DNA of 26,253 nt from Lachnospiraceae bacterium (GCA_022798035.1 JAAWLS010000002.1:1-26253), one strand, 5' to 3'. Shown: positions 1-8,785, numbered from the stretch's first letter. Notes: generated by a model from the letters alone, not told the origin. A program made the numbers and translations.

Positions 1-1
1 G

Positions 2-934
<933 letters not shown>

Positions 935-954
935 TCTTGGTTGTATGTTAAAGT

Positions 955-997
955 AAGAGTTTGAAAATAGCAACTTTGTTGGTGTTTTCAAACTCTT
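955..997 (+). terminator. Long hairpin after gdhA, probable terminator
   Basis: A perfect 13-bp inverted repeat (AAGAGTTTGAAAA at 955-967 against TTTTCAAACTCTT at 985-997) encloses a further 4-bp stem, CAAC-TTT-GTTG at 971-981. It begins 20 bases after the gdhA stop. There is no good U-run directly after it, so termination efficiency is uncertain. It could instead stabilise the 3' end of the gdhA message. Confidence 0.6.
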
Positions 998-1002
998 AAA
1001 TA

Positions 1003-1032
1003 TTGACAAAATTTTTCGGGGGGGGGTATAAT
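1003..1032 (+). promoter_or_regulatory. Consensus sigma-A promoter with a G9 tract in its spacer
   Basis: TTGACA at 1003-1008 and TATAAT at 1027-1032 are both perfect consensus hexamers, separated by 18 bp. The last nine spacer bases (1018-1026) are an uninterrupted run of G. Slippage in that run would alter the spacer length, to 17 or 19 for single-base changes, and thus promoter strength. It points at the gene starting near 1067-1118. Confidence 0.8.
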
Positions 1033-1066
1033 GAGGCCGTTATAACATAATAAAAATCGCTATCAG

Positions 1067-1648
1067 GTGGTAAATGCGCAGAATCTGTATGTGGAAGAAT
1101 ATAATGGAATAAGCAGCATGTATCGTGACGGGCTGATAGGCAGTTATGATGCAAAAAGACAGGTATATATATATAAGGTATGTATTCCGGCGATTACACA
1201 TGCAGCTGCAGTGTCTGATGCCGTAAACGACTATAAAAATTTGAAAAATCCAGTTGGAACTGGTCAGGCCAAGCTGCTCAAGGTCACCAGTGTTAGTGGA
1301 AAGAACAATGCGGTGACAGCAAAATTGAGTAAAAAGGTAACGGCAGACCAGATATTTGGACTGAAAGCGGCATCAAGTAAATTGTGGGACACCAAGATTG
1401 AAAAGGGAAAGACAGCAGAATTTCCGGTATATATTCGAGACGCAAAAACAGGCCATAAATACTATGCTATTGCCACAGCAACAGAGGGGAAGAATACCCT
1501 CTCTATCAAACTGAGAAGCCAGAAATTAAAGAAAGGAAGCTACAAACTGCAGGGAATGGTCTATCACGCAGAGGAAGGCGGAATTAGTTATTATAGTTTT
1601 ACCGGAGACTGGACTAATCAGGGCAATACCACATTTAAAGTGAAATAA
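1067..1648 (+). CDS. Hypothetical protein, start uncertain, possibly an N-terminally truncated remnant
   Basis: I do not recognise this protein. The open frame gives up to 193 residues from GTG 1067, or 176 from ATG 1118. It is lysine-rich and strand-rich. There is no signal peptide or membrane segment. The C-terminal half (roughly residues 65-193) has alternating hydrophobic stretches such as TAKLSKKVTADQIFGL and ends in TFKVK, giving the look of a beta-sandwich surface or secreted domain. The lack of an export signal and of a good ribosome binding site for GTG 1067 suggests the N-terminus was lost, or that translation begins at 1118. A perfect-consensus promoter lies just upstream, and an intrinsic terminator at 1761-1784 follows, so the unit may be transcribed alone. 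Confidence 0.5.
   Translation: MVNAQNLYVEEYNGISSMYRDGLIGSYDAKRQVYIYKVCIPAITHAAAVSDAVNDYKNLKNPVGTGQAKLLKVTSVSGKNNAVTAKLSKKVTADQIFGLKAASSKLWDTKIEKGKTAEFPVYIRDAKTGHKYYAIATATEGKNTLSIKLRSQKLKKGSYKLQGMVYHAEEGGISYYSFTGDWTNQGNTTFKVK
1074..1112 (+). other. Possible 12-codon upstream ORF (leader peptide)
   Basis: An AGGTGG element at 1065-1070 sits a few bases before ATG 1074, which opens a 12-codon frame (MRRICMWKNIME) ending in TAA at 1110-1112. That stop is five bases before ATG 1118, an in-frame start for the longer gene. The spacing would allow coupled re-initiation. It could also be chance, if the longer gene is a truncated remnant. Confidence 0.25.
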
Positions 1649-1760
1649 CCTGCCGATATGAAAGACTGACATTCAGCAGAGTATAGGCTGTTGCAAAATG
1701 CGGGGATTCTATAGGATATGTTTATGATGGCAAACATTGCTGTATTATCTTATAGCAGCC

Positions 1761-1784
1761 GGTCATTTTACAATGGCCTTTTTT
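1761..1784 (+). terminator. Intrinsic terminator
   Basis: GGTCATT at 1761-1767 pairs with AATGGCC at 1772-1778 (one G-U pair) around a 4-base loop and is followed by six T (1779-1784). It would end the transcript of the small gene ending at 1648. Its presence inside the long open frame that runs into the next gene supports the later start (1883) for that gene. Confidence 0.65.
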
Positions 1785-1882
1785 CTTATATGTGCACGCA
1801 AATGCAGAGAAAATATGTCGCTGAGGAGACGCATTTGTGTGCAGAATTTCGTAAAATGAAATTCTTTTACAGGGGAATAGAA

Positions 1883-3661
1883 ATGAAGAATAAAGTAAGA
1901 AAAGGCAGACGGGATTCCTGGAATGATTTGTTGCTGCCTATCCTCTGTGTACTTTGCATAATGCCTTTTTGTGTGCATCTTGCAGAATATGATTACGGTT
2001 ACAGCACATATCTGTGGCATTCGGAGGACAGTGTGGCCCAGGATTTGTATGCGTATTACAGAAGTTATTTTTTTGAAATTATTGTGGTGGTAAGTCTGTG
2101 TGTTCTGACGTTTCGCATGGCATTATATAAAGAAAAGAATAAGCCTGCAAAATTATTTGTTCCGCTGGCTGTTTACAGTGTATTTGCACTTTTGTCCACC
2201 ATTTTTTCTGTCAATTTTAGAGCTTCTCTGACAGGTAACTTTTATCAGTTTCAGAGTATTTTTGTGCTGACAGGATTCTGTCTGATGTGTTTTTACACCT
2301 ATCAGGTGATGGAGCAAGAGAGAGATTACCGGACGATTGTAAGAGGAATTGTGGCGGCCTTTGTTTTAATCAGCATTACGGGATGGTTTCAGGTGTTCCA
2401 CCATGATTTGCTGAATTATGAAGCGGTACAGAGACTTGTGATGTCGGAAGAACAGTTTGCGTTATATGAGGGAGAGATTGCAGATGTATTCAGTGGAAAT
2501 AACGTATTTCTCACCTTATACAACCCCAATTATGCAGCAGTATTTTTGGTAATGACTGCGGCGGTGTTTGCAGCATTGGCTTTTGGAGAACAGGAGAAAA
2601 AGAAACAGGTAGGTTACTTGGTTCTGTTGCTGATGAATTTGATATTGCTGTGGTTTACTTACACAAGAGCTGCTCTCGTTGCTCTGGGAGTGGCGGCAGT
2701 TATTTTTGTGGTTTGCGCAGGAAAATCATTGATAAAATTGTGGAAATATATTCTTCCGGCGGTCTTTTTGCTGGCGGTAGTTCTGATTGGAGCAGATGCT
2801 TTGAATGACTTTCAGTATCTTTCCCGTATAGCGGAGACTGGAAAAGAGGCAAAATTGGAAGAGATACGTACCTCTCAGGACGGTGTAACAATTACCTGTG
2901 AGGGGAAAAGTCTGATATTGAGTATAGAAAAGGAAAATTTGTGCGTCAGAGATGAAAGCGGGAGTTCTGTCAAGGTGGAAAAAAGCGGGAAAGAGGAATT
3001 TTTGTTACCGTTTCCAACACCTGTACCGGCCATAATGCTGGAAGAGGAGGGGGATTTGGCCTTTATGGTTCAGGTAGAGGAGCAGGCTCTGGAATTTGTG
3101 CAGACAGAAGAAGGTATGTTCTATCGGAACGAGGAGGGGAAGCTGGATGAGATGACAGACATTCCCAAAATAGATATGCATGGATTGGAATACTTAGGCT
3201 CTGGAAGACTTTACATCTGGTCTAGGGTGTTTCCCATGTTGAAAAATTATTTGTTTGTGGGCAGTGGGCCTGATACTTTTGCGGAGGTATATCCTCAGAA
3301 TGACTATGTGGGAAAGATTCTATATGCGGGAACTCCAAGGCGCGTGATGGAGGGAGCCCATAATGATTATCTCACAAGGTGTGTGCAGACTGGTATGCTC
3401 TCTGTGGCAGCGTTGCTTGTATTTTACGTACTGTTGTGTTGGAAATGTTTTTCTTATTATAAATACGGTGAATTGTACAGCGTGAAGGGCAGGCTTGGAT
3501 TTGGATGCTTTCTTGCCTGTACTGCTTATCTTGTCTGCTGTTTGTTCAGTGATTCTACACTGTACACAACGCCAATGTTTTACATATTTGCAGGAATTGC
3601 CCTGGCGGCAGCGGAGGACGGTAGAGACAGTTCTTATGGGGAAAAATCGAAAAACATATAA
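1883..3661 (+). CDS. O-antigen ligase/polymerase-like (Wzy_C-type) integral membrane protein
   Basis: A 592-residue polytopic membrane protein. Many hydrophobic segments (about ten to twelve) are visible, the first near residues 13-30 (LLLPILCVLCIMPF) and others such as FEIIVVVSLCVLTF and KYILPAVFLLAVVLIG. A large soluble loop lies roughly in the middle third after VVLIGADALNDF. After it come WSRVFPMLKNYLFVGSGPDTF and AHNDYL, the region that carries the conserved motifs of the Wzy_C/O-antigen ligase superfamily. Members transfer or polymerise lipid-linked glycans on the outer face of the membrane; here the substrate is unknown. The frame is open from 1718, but ATG 1883 has AGGGG at 1871-1875, and a terminator lies between, so 1883 is chosen. 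Its promoter was not identified. Confidence 0.8.
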   Translation: MKNKVRKGRRDSWNDLLLPILCVLCIMPFCVHLAEYDYGYSTYLWHSEDSVAQDLYAYYRSYFFEIIVVVSLCVLTFRMALYKEKNKPAKLFVPLAVYSVFALLSTIFSVNFRASLTGNFYQFQSIFVLTGFCLMCFYTYQVMEQERDYRTIVRGIVAAFVLISITGWFQVFHHDLLNYEAVQRLVMSEEQFALYEGEIADVFSGNNVFLTLYNPNYAAVFLVMTAAVFAALAFGEQEKKKQVGYLVLLLMNLILLWFTYTRAALVALGVAAVIFVVCAGKSLIKLWKYILPAVFLLAVVLIGADALNDFQYLSRIAETGKEAKLEEIRTSQDGVTITCEGKSLILSIEKENLCVRDESGSSVKVEKSGKEEFLLPFPTPVPAIMLEEEGDLAFMVQVEEQALEFVQTEEGMFYRNEEGKLDEMTDIPKIDMHGLEYLGSGRLYIWSRVFPMLKNYLFVGSGPDTFAEVYPQNDYVGKILYAGTPRRVMEGAHNDYLTRCVQTGMLSVAALLVFYVLLCWKCFSYYKYGELYSVKGRLGFGCFLACTAYLVCCLFSDSTLYTTPMFYIFAGIALAAAEDGRDSSYGEKSKNI

Positions 3662-3751
3662 TTATGAATAGTTTGATAGTTACCAGCAGAATGCATAATA
3701 TATAAATAAGTGGAATAAAATAATGAAGACTGGTATCGAAGCAAGAATTTG

Positions 3752-3779
3752 CAAATGGCAATTTTTTTGTTGCCATTTG
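3752..3779 (+). other. Inverted repeat overlapping a promoter
   Basis: CAAATGGCAA (3752-3761) and TTGCCATTTG (3770-3779) form a perfect 10-bp inverted repeat around an 8-base loop of seven T and a G. The right arm contains the TTGCCA that serves as the -35 of the promoter at 3770-3798. It may therefore be an operator, or the last structured element of the upstream transcript. Confidence 0.4.
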
Positions 3780-3798
3780 GCTAAAACTTGTGTAAGAT
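3770..3798 (+). promoter_or_regulatory. Candidate sigma-A promoter for a short RNA
   Basis: TTGCCA at 3770-3775 and TAAGAT at 3793-3798 are separated by 17 bp. The expected start is about 3805, 40 bases before a strong hairpin. Confidence 0.45.
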
Positions 3799-3804
3799 AA
3801 TATC

Positions 3805-3869
3805 AGTGATCGTGTTGCAGATACCTGAGAGGCCTGTGACCTAAAGAGGTTCCCGCGGGAGCCTCTTTT
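3805..3869 (+). ncRNA. Possible small RNA or transcription-attenuating leader
   Basis: A predicted transcript of about 65 bases runs from the promoter at 3770-3798 to the terminator at 3845-3869. AGAGGC at 3828-3833 is complementary to GCCTCT at 3861-3866, so an alternative pairing could break the terminator as in an attenuator. No known riboswitch consensus was matched. The only gene downstream is the broken gtrA-like gene, so a stand-alone sRNA is equally possible. Confidence 0.3.
3845..3869 (+). terminator. Intrinsic terminator
   Basis: A 10-bp stem (AGAGGTTCCC at 3845-3854 with GGGAGCCTCT at 3857-3866, one G-U pair) is followed by TTTT. It has a strong GC-rich base and a short T-tail. 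Confidence 0.6.
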
Positions 3870-3931
3870 CATTTGTACGACACAGAACTCGTTGGTGAAA
3901 GTGTGAGTTAGGTTTTGAATAAGGAAGAGGA

Positions 3932-4343
3932 GTGTCAATAGTCATGGGGGAAGAGATAAAACAGCCAAAGCTATTTATGACATATAAACAATTGATTTTC
4001 GACAAAATAATGGAGCTGCCGTTTCTGCAGAAATTTCAGCCTCTGTATGAAAAATACCAGGAAATTCTTTTGTATATTTTCTTCGGTGGCCTGGCTTTTT
4101 TTGTGAGTATTTTTACGTTTGGACTGTTTCACATGTGGCTTCATATGAACGAACTGGCTGCTAATGCGGTGTCTTGGGTGATTACCGTGCTGTTTGCCTT
4201 TTTTTACAAACCGGATTTGGGTGTTTGAATCGCCCACCGGAACTTTTGTAGAGTTCATAGCTCAGATGGGGAAATTTTTTGGCGGACGCATCATCACTCT
4301 TAAAATAGGCTGTACCGCTAAAAAATATGAAACAGCTGATTGA
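3932..4343 (+). pseudogene. GtrA-like membrane protein, frameshifted and 3'-truncated
   Basis: GtrA-family proteins are small four-helix membrane proteins that help translocate lipid-linked sugars. Frame 1 reads YQEILLYIFFGGLAFFVSIF and then SWVITVLFAFF, the first helices of the family, and stops at TGA 4226-4228. Removing one T from the T7 run at 4199-4205 restores the expected FAFFTNRIWVFES followed by GTFVEFIAQMGKFFGGRIITL. After about 4297 the similarity ends (KIGCTAKKYETAD, stop 4341-4343), just where the convergent regulator gene ends. The last two helices are therefore missing. Start is GTG 3932 or ATG 3944 behind AGGAAGAGGAG. It is probably inactive; a sequencing error in the T-run would not explain the missing 3' part. 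Confidence 0.75.
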
Positions 4344-5814
4344 TATAAAAGGAGCATGACAGACGGAATATTTCTTCGGTATCTTCCAAATCAAGATTTG
4401 TTAATTCTTTTATTTTGTTCAGACGGTAATTCAGCGTATTTCTGTGAAGATAAAGTAGTTCCGCTGTTTTTTTGCCGTTTCTTCCATTTTTTATGTATGT
4501 TTGAAGGGTCTCTAAAAGCTGCGCATCCTGGATAAGGTCTTGGGAGTGCAGCTTTTCTAGTGCAGGATGCATATAGGCACGGAGGAGGCTCTCTTCTTTG
4601 CAGGACAGTAAAATATGAAAAAACTGGTATTTTTCATAATAGCATAAATAGTCCCGGCTTTCTATTATATTTGCAATTTCACATGCTTTCAGGGCATAAT
4701 CTGTCTGCACTGCAAATTCACGGAGATTCTGAAAAGCAAGACTGACGCCCACCTCTTTTACATGTTTCATAAAATCAGCGCAGATTCCGGATTCCTTTAA
4801 ATACTCCATGCTTTTTAAAGACAGCAGCGCTATGACATGGGTTTTGTAAACTAAAATTGCCTCTAAGGGAAACAAATACCGCAAGTTTCTCTGCAGGTAA
4901 AACAAGTCATGGGAAGAGCTGTTTTTTGGAAAAAAAGTTACGCACTGCATCTGCTCCGGCAGGCTGAGATTTGCGGCAGTTATCATGGAATTTTCATCTC
5001 CAGGAGTTCTTTTTTCCAGCATATCCAAAAGCATTGTCTCCCTGGTGCTCAAAAACAATTCTGCGGAATCTGAAAAAGATGTTAAAGACTGCGTCATCAT
5101 CTGACTGAGCTTGGGGAGATATTTCATGTGATACGGCAGAATTCCTTTTTGATTATCCAGCAAAATTAAATAGCCTATGGTACGTTCCTTGTGGAACAGC
5201 AGGCTGCACAGCTTATTTTCAGAAGAGGCTGCACAGTTCACAAAAAAAGGCTCAGGGGTATCTGGAAGTGTCTGAGCTGGAAGCAGTTCATTGATTGCTG
5301 AAATAAACTCATAGGAACAGTAGCCTCTCGCAATATTTAATTTCCAAATTCGGTCTGTGACAGGTCTGGAGGAGGAGTAGCTTACCACCCGGAAACTCAA
5401 ATCTGTCAGAATCAGAGAACGGTCTAAAAATTCTGCCGCTCGATTTATCATATCATGAAGTGAAATTTTTTCCGGCGTCAGCGGCATAAGTTCACTAAAT
5501 TCATTTTCCCATTTCTGCTCTTCAAAAAAGAGAGCAGTCATCTTGTTCATACATGCAGAAAACTTTTCTGGAGGCACATAGACAATGGCTGCATTCTTTT
5601 GGCAGGGCGGACAGAGCTCTGTTGTAAGCAGTGCAAAAGAACATGCGGTTGTCTCTGCTTCATGCAGACTGCCAACATAGAGACATGCATCATCGCAGAG
5701 GACAGTTTCCTCTGTGAGAAATGTAAAATGTGTCAGATTTCTGTCATCGCCTTCTTGTATAAGTTCACATCCGAATTTATCCACCAGTATCTGAAACAAA
5801 TTTGAGCTTAGCAT
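4318..5814 (-). CDS. PucR/CdaR-type transcriptional regulator
   Basis: A 498-residue cytoplasmic regulator. The last 54 residues form the PucR C-terminal helix-turn-helix (RNGKKTAELLYLHRNTLNYR then LNKIKELTNL), in which TAELLYLHRNTLNYRL is the family's hallmark. The N-terminal part has no catalytic motifs and probably senses a ligand. The frame is open upstream to 5844, but ATG 5814 (MLSSNLFQ) is preceded on its own strand by AGGAGG with six bases of spacing, so I choose it. The gene is divergent from the ene-reductase/dehydrogenase pair, and a TTGTGCA palindrome lies just upstream of its Shine-Dalgarno sequence. It most likely controls that pair and itself. The inducer is unknown. Confidence 0.85.
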   Translation of the reverse strand: MLSSNLFQILVDKFGCELIQEGDDRNLTHFTFLTEETVLCDDACLYVGSLHEAETTACSFALLTTELCPPCQKNAAIVYVPPEKFSACMNKMTALFFEEQKWENEFSELMPLTPEKISLHDMINRAAEFLDRSLILTDLSFRVVSYSSSRPVTDRIWKLNIARGYCSYEFISAINELLPAQTLPDTPEPFFVNCAASSENKLCSLLFHKERTIGYLILLDNQKGILPYHMKYLPKLSQMMTQSLTSFSDSAELFLSTRETMLLDMLEKRTPGDENSMITAANLSLPEQMQCVTFFPKNSSSHDLFYLQRNLRYLFPLEAILVYKTHVIALLSLKSMEYLKESGICADFMKHVKEVGVSLAFQNLREFAVQTDYALKACEIANIIESRDYLCYYEKYQFFHILLSCKEESLLRAYMHPALEKLHSQDLIQDAQLLETLQTYIKNGRNGKKTAELLYLHRNTLNYRLNKIKELTNLDLEDTEEIFRLSCSFYINQLFHIF

Positions 5815-5827
5815 GGCCTTCCTCCTG

Positions 5828-5866
5828 TTGTGCATCGTGCACAATGAGATTTTTCCTTTTTGTGCA
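5828..5866. promoter_or_regulatory. Candidate operator with three half-sites in the divergent region
   Basis: TTGTGCA (5828-5834), a TCG spacer and TGCACAA (5838-5844) make a perfect palindrome. A third TTGTGCA lies at 5860-5866, 32 bp (about three helical turns) from the first. The palindrome abuts the regulator's Shine-Dalgarno (5820-5827), suggesting autoregulation; the binder is inferred to be the PucR-type protein. I could not assign convincing -35/-10 boxes in either direction in 5815-5978. Confidence 0.55.
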
Positions 5867-5978
5867 TGGGATTTGTGGATTATCTCATGTTATCATACTA
5901 CAATTAGATTATACGAAACCAGGAGAATATGCAAGTATGAAAACGGATTGGAGTAATCCAGGAAAGAGAGGGAATGTT

Positions 5979-7913
5979 ATGGCTTACGAAAAATTGTTTC
6001 AAAGAGGCAGGATAGGTTCCATGAAATTGAAGAACCGGATTGTGATGCCTGCAATGGGTGTTTCTCTTGCACAGCCAGGCGGAGAAGCCAATGAACATAT
6101 TATTGCTTATTATGAAGAACGGGCAAAAGGCGGTGTTGGACTGATTATTACGGAAATTACCCGTGTGGAGGAGACATATGGTACAGCGGTTCCAAATCAG
6201 TTAGGCGCATATGATGGCCGTCATGTACCGCATTTGGAGCGTTTGGCGGAACGGGTACATAAATATGGAACGAAAATTCTGCTTCAGCTGCAGCATCCCG
6301 GGCGTGAAAATAAGTCTGATATGATTGGCGGACGGCAGATTGTCGCGCCATCGCCCATTATGTGTAAAGTGACAAAAGAAATGCCAAGGGAATTAACGAC
6401 AGCAGAATGTGAAGGAATCATGAAAGCATTTGTAAAAGGAGCTGTTCTTGCTCAGCGGGCGGGAATGGATGGCGTGGAACTTCATGCGGCTCATGGTTAT
6501 CTCCTCAACGAATTTTTATCTCCTTATACCAATAAGCGGACAGACCGTTATGGCGGCTCTTTTGACAACCGCATTCGGATTATGGAGGAAATGATAACGG
6601 CCATACGTTTTTTATGCGGGAAAGATTTTGTCATTTCCGTCCGTATCAGCGCGGATGAATTTGTGGAAGGCGGTCTGAAGCTGGAGGACACCATCAAAAT
6701 TGCGCGTACATTGGAAAGTTTTGGTATTGATGTCATCAACGTCAGCAGCGGCATTTATGAGTCGGCCACTACGGTAATTGAACCTGCCTCCTATCCTCAG
6801 GGATGGAAGAAACACCTGGCTGCCGCAATCAAAGAGAATGTAAAAATTCCGGTGATTGCCGTCAACAATATCAAGGAGCCGGAGGTTGCAGAGCAGCTTC
6901 TGGAAGAAAATGTCTGTGATTTTGCCGCTCTTGGGCGGGCACATCTGGCGGACGCAGAATGGGCTAAGAAAGCCAAAGAAGGACGCGGAGAAGAAATCAA
7001 CCGCTGTATTGGCTGCCTGTACTGCTTTACTTCTCTGTCTGACGGAGGCCATATCAAATGTGCCGTAAATCCCCGCTGCGGCCGTGAGGTGGAATACAGT
7101 CATTTAGAGAAAAATGGAAATGGACAGAAGGTGGCGGTTATCGGCGGAGGTCCTGCCGGAATGGTCGCGGCGCTGACTTTAAAAGAACGTGGCTGGGAAC
7201 CGGTAATATTTGAAAAATCAGATAGATTGGGCGGACAGTTAAACATTGCAGACAAACCTATTTTAAAAGAGAAGTTAGCCGCGTACAAAAAATCTCTCAT
7301 TTACCGCACAGAACATGCAGGCATTGATATCCGGCTGAATACTGCTGCCGATGTGGAAATGGTAAAAGAACTTCAGCCGGCAGGCGTATTTGTTGCAACT
7401 GGCGGAACGCCGATTATTCCGAATCTTCCGGGAGTTGAGCAGCCTCATGTTATGACGGCAGAGGAAGTTCTGACGGAAAAGAAAGAGGCAGAAGGCTCCG
7501 TGCTTGTGGTAGGCGGAGGCGTTACTGGCATGGAGACGGCGGAAACACTCGCTTCTAAAGGACACTCTGTGATATTGATTGAGATGGCAAAAGAGATTGG
7601 AAAAGGTTTATACCGCTCGATGCTTGCCGACTATATGATTCGGTTTGACAAACTGGGCGTAAAAGTTATGACTTACGAACGGCTTATGGCAGTTGGAGCA
7701 GGCGGGGTAAAAGTTATGAATACCATCACATCCCAGCTTCATGAGCTTCCGGCAGATACGGTTGTTTTAGCTTTGGGTGTGAAACCGGATGAATCACTGA
7801 CGGCTCAATTTGAGGATGCATTTGATGAAGTCATTGTGATTGGAGACGCTGATAAATCAGGACGAATTGCGGAAGCTGCATTGGATGGCTACAGCCGTGC
7901 GTCAGTATTTTAA
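5979..7913 (+). CDS. Old-Yellow-Enzyme-family NADH:flavin oxidoreductase (Fe-S ene-reductase)
   Basis: A 644-residue enzyme with the architecture of 2,4-dienoyl-CoA reductase/2-enoate reductase. An FMN TIM barrel occupies about residues 1-335. A 4Fe-4S cysteine cluster follows at C343, C346, C349 and C361, then an FAD Rossmann fold (GGGPAG near 389) and an NAD(P)-binding fold (VVGGGVTGMETAE near 510). It should reduce activated C=C bonds of enones or enoates with electrons passed NAD(P)H to FAD to Fe-S to FMN. The cluster is CX2CX2CX11C, one residue shorter than the CX2CX3CX11C of E. coli FadH. ATG 5979 (MAYEKLFQRG) follows AGAGGG and matches the family's start; the frame is open further upstream. 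With the following SDR it resembles bile-acid/steroid or plant-enone reduction pairs, but the substrate cannot be read from sequence. Confidence 0.88.
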   Translation: MAYEKLFQRGRIGSMKLKNRIVMPAMGVSLAQPGGEANEHIIAYYEERAKGGVGLIITEITRVEETYGTAVPNQLGAYDGRHVPHLERLAERVHKYGTKILLQLQHPGRENKSDMIGGRQIVAPSPIMCKVTKEMPRELTTAECEGIMKAFVKGAVLAQRAGMDGVELHAAHGYLLNEFLSPYTNKRTDRYGGSFDNRIRIMEEMITAIRFLCGKDFVISVRISADEFVEGGLKLEDTIKIARTLESFGIDVINVSSGIYESATTVIEPASYPQGWKKHLAAAIKENVKIPVIAVNNIKEPEVAEQLLEENVCDFAALGRAHLADAEWAKKAKEGRGEEINRCIGCLYCFTSLSDGGHIKCAVNPRCGREVEYSHLEKNGNGQKVAVIGGGPAGMVAALTLKERGWEPVIFEKSDRLGGQLNIADKPILKEKLAAYKKSLIYRTEHAGIDIRLNTAADVEMVKELQPAGVFVATGGTPIIPNLPGVEQPHVMTAEEVLTEKKEAEGSVLVVGGGVTGMETAETLASKGHSVILIEMAKEIGKGLYRSMLADYMIRFDKLGVKVMTYERLMAVGAGGVKVMNTITSQLHELPADTVVLALGVKPDESLTAQFEDAFDEVIVIGDADKSGRIAEAALDGYSRASVF

Positions 7914-7930
7914 GAAGGGAGATTTGCGCT

Positions 7931-8785
7931 ATGAAAGATTTCAAAAACAGAGTTGCACTGATTACAGGCGCTGCTAATGGGTTTGGCAGGGAGTTTGTAA
8001 AAGAGTGTGCTCGGCGCGGCATGAAGATTGCCGCTGTAGACATTGAGAAGGATGAAGTGGAAGCTGTCGGTGTGCTGGCCCGTGAAATGGGCGCGGAAAC
8101 TATCTGCATTCAAGCGGATGTTACAAAGTTTGAAGATGCAGAGCAGACGGTAAAACAGGTGATGGACGCTTATGGACAGATTGACCTGCTAATGAATAAT
8201 GCAGGCGTGGCTGTTCCCGGATTTGTGTGGGACCTTCCTGTCCGTGACTGGGAGTGGATTGTCCATGCAAATGTACTGAGCCATGTATACTTTATGAAGC
8301 TGGTGATTCCGATTATGATTGAGCAGAAAACACACTGCCATATTGTGAACACAGCCTCTGTAGCCGGAATGATAACCTCCAATGGAATGCCTGCGTATCA
8401 TGCAACCAAACATGCTGCCGTTGCACTAAGCGAAAGTGTAAGCTACGATTTGCAGGCCATTGGCGCGGACATTGCAGTCAGCGTATACTGTCCTGGCTTT
8501 GTACAGACAGACCTGCATCATTCGGAGCGACACAGACCAGCTCAATATACGGACACTACAGATTCCTATTATACAAGTCCGGAATTTTATGCAGGGCAGA
8601 AAACTGCTGAGAATGTAATTGTGACGGGAATCCCCATTGATTCTGTAGGTATGAGGGTATTTAATGCGATAGAAGAGGAGCAGTTCTATATTCTGACGCA
8701 TCCAATTTATTCAACGCTTATCGGAAAACGTGTCACGGATATGCTTGGCGGGAAAGGACCGGATTTAAAATCTCTGAGAGGATAA
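7931..8785 (+). CDS. Short-chain dehydrogenase/reductase (SDR)
   Basis: A 284-residue classical SDR. The nucleotide-binding TGAANGFG is at residues 12-19, NNAG at 89-92, and the catalytic Ser143, Tyr156 and Lys160 (SV... YHATK) are all present. It should interconvert an alcohol and a ketone with NAD(P)(H). It is about 30 residues longer than typical SDRs, with an extra C-terminal stretch. ATG 7931 follows AAGGGAG and lies 17 bases after the ene-reductase stop, so both are in one operon. Together they could act sequentially on a cyclic or steroidal enone: C=C reduction plus carbonyl/alcohol conversion. That is an inference from context only. Confidence 0.88.
   Translation: MKDFKNRVALITGAANGFGREFVKECARRGMKIAAVDIEKDEVEAVGVLAREMGAETICIQADVTKFEDAEQTVKQVMDAYGQIDLLMNNAGVAVPGFVWDLPVRDWEWIVHANVLSHVYFMKLVIPIMIEQKTHCHIVNTASVAGMITSNGMPAYHATKHAAVALSESVSYDLQAIGADIAVSVYCPGFVQTDLHHSERHRPAQYTDTTDSYYTSPEFYAGQKTAENVIVTGIPIDSVGMRVFNAIEEEQFYILTHPIYSTLIGKRVTDMLGGKGPDLKSLRG

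Noticed and set aside
1718..1882. 55-residue N-terminal extension of the O-antigen ligase-like protein
   Set aside because: An intrinsic terminator (1761-1784) falls inside it, and ATG 1883 has a proper Shine-Dalgarno and the expected membrane-protein N-terminus.
3825..3869. TPP riboswitch (CTGAGA) or T-box (GGTTCCCGCGGG) resemblance
   Set aside because: Only these short words match. The rest of the TPP consensus and the T-box bulge sequence with its specifier loop are absent.
5802..5978. Upstream extension of the ene-reductase
   Set aside because: It would cross the divergent operator and the regulator start. ATG 5979 gives the family's normal N-terminus.
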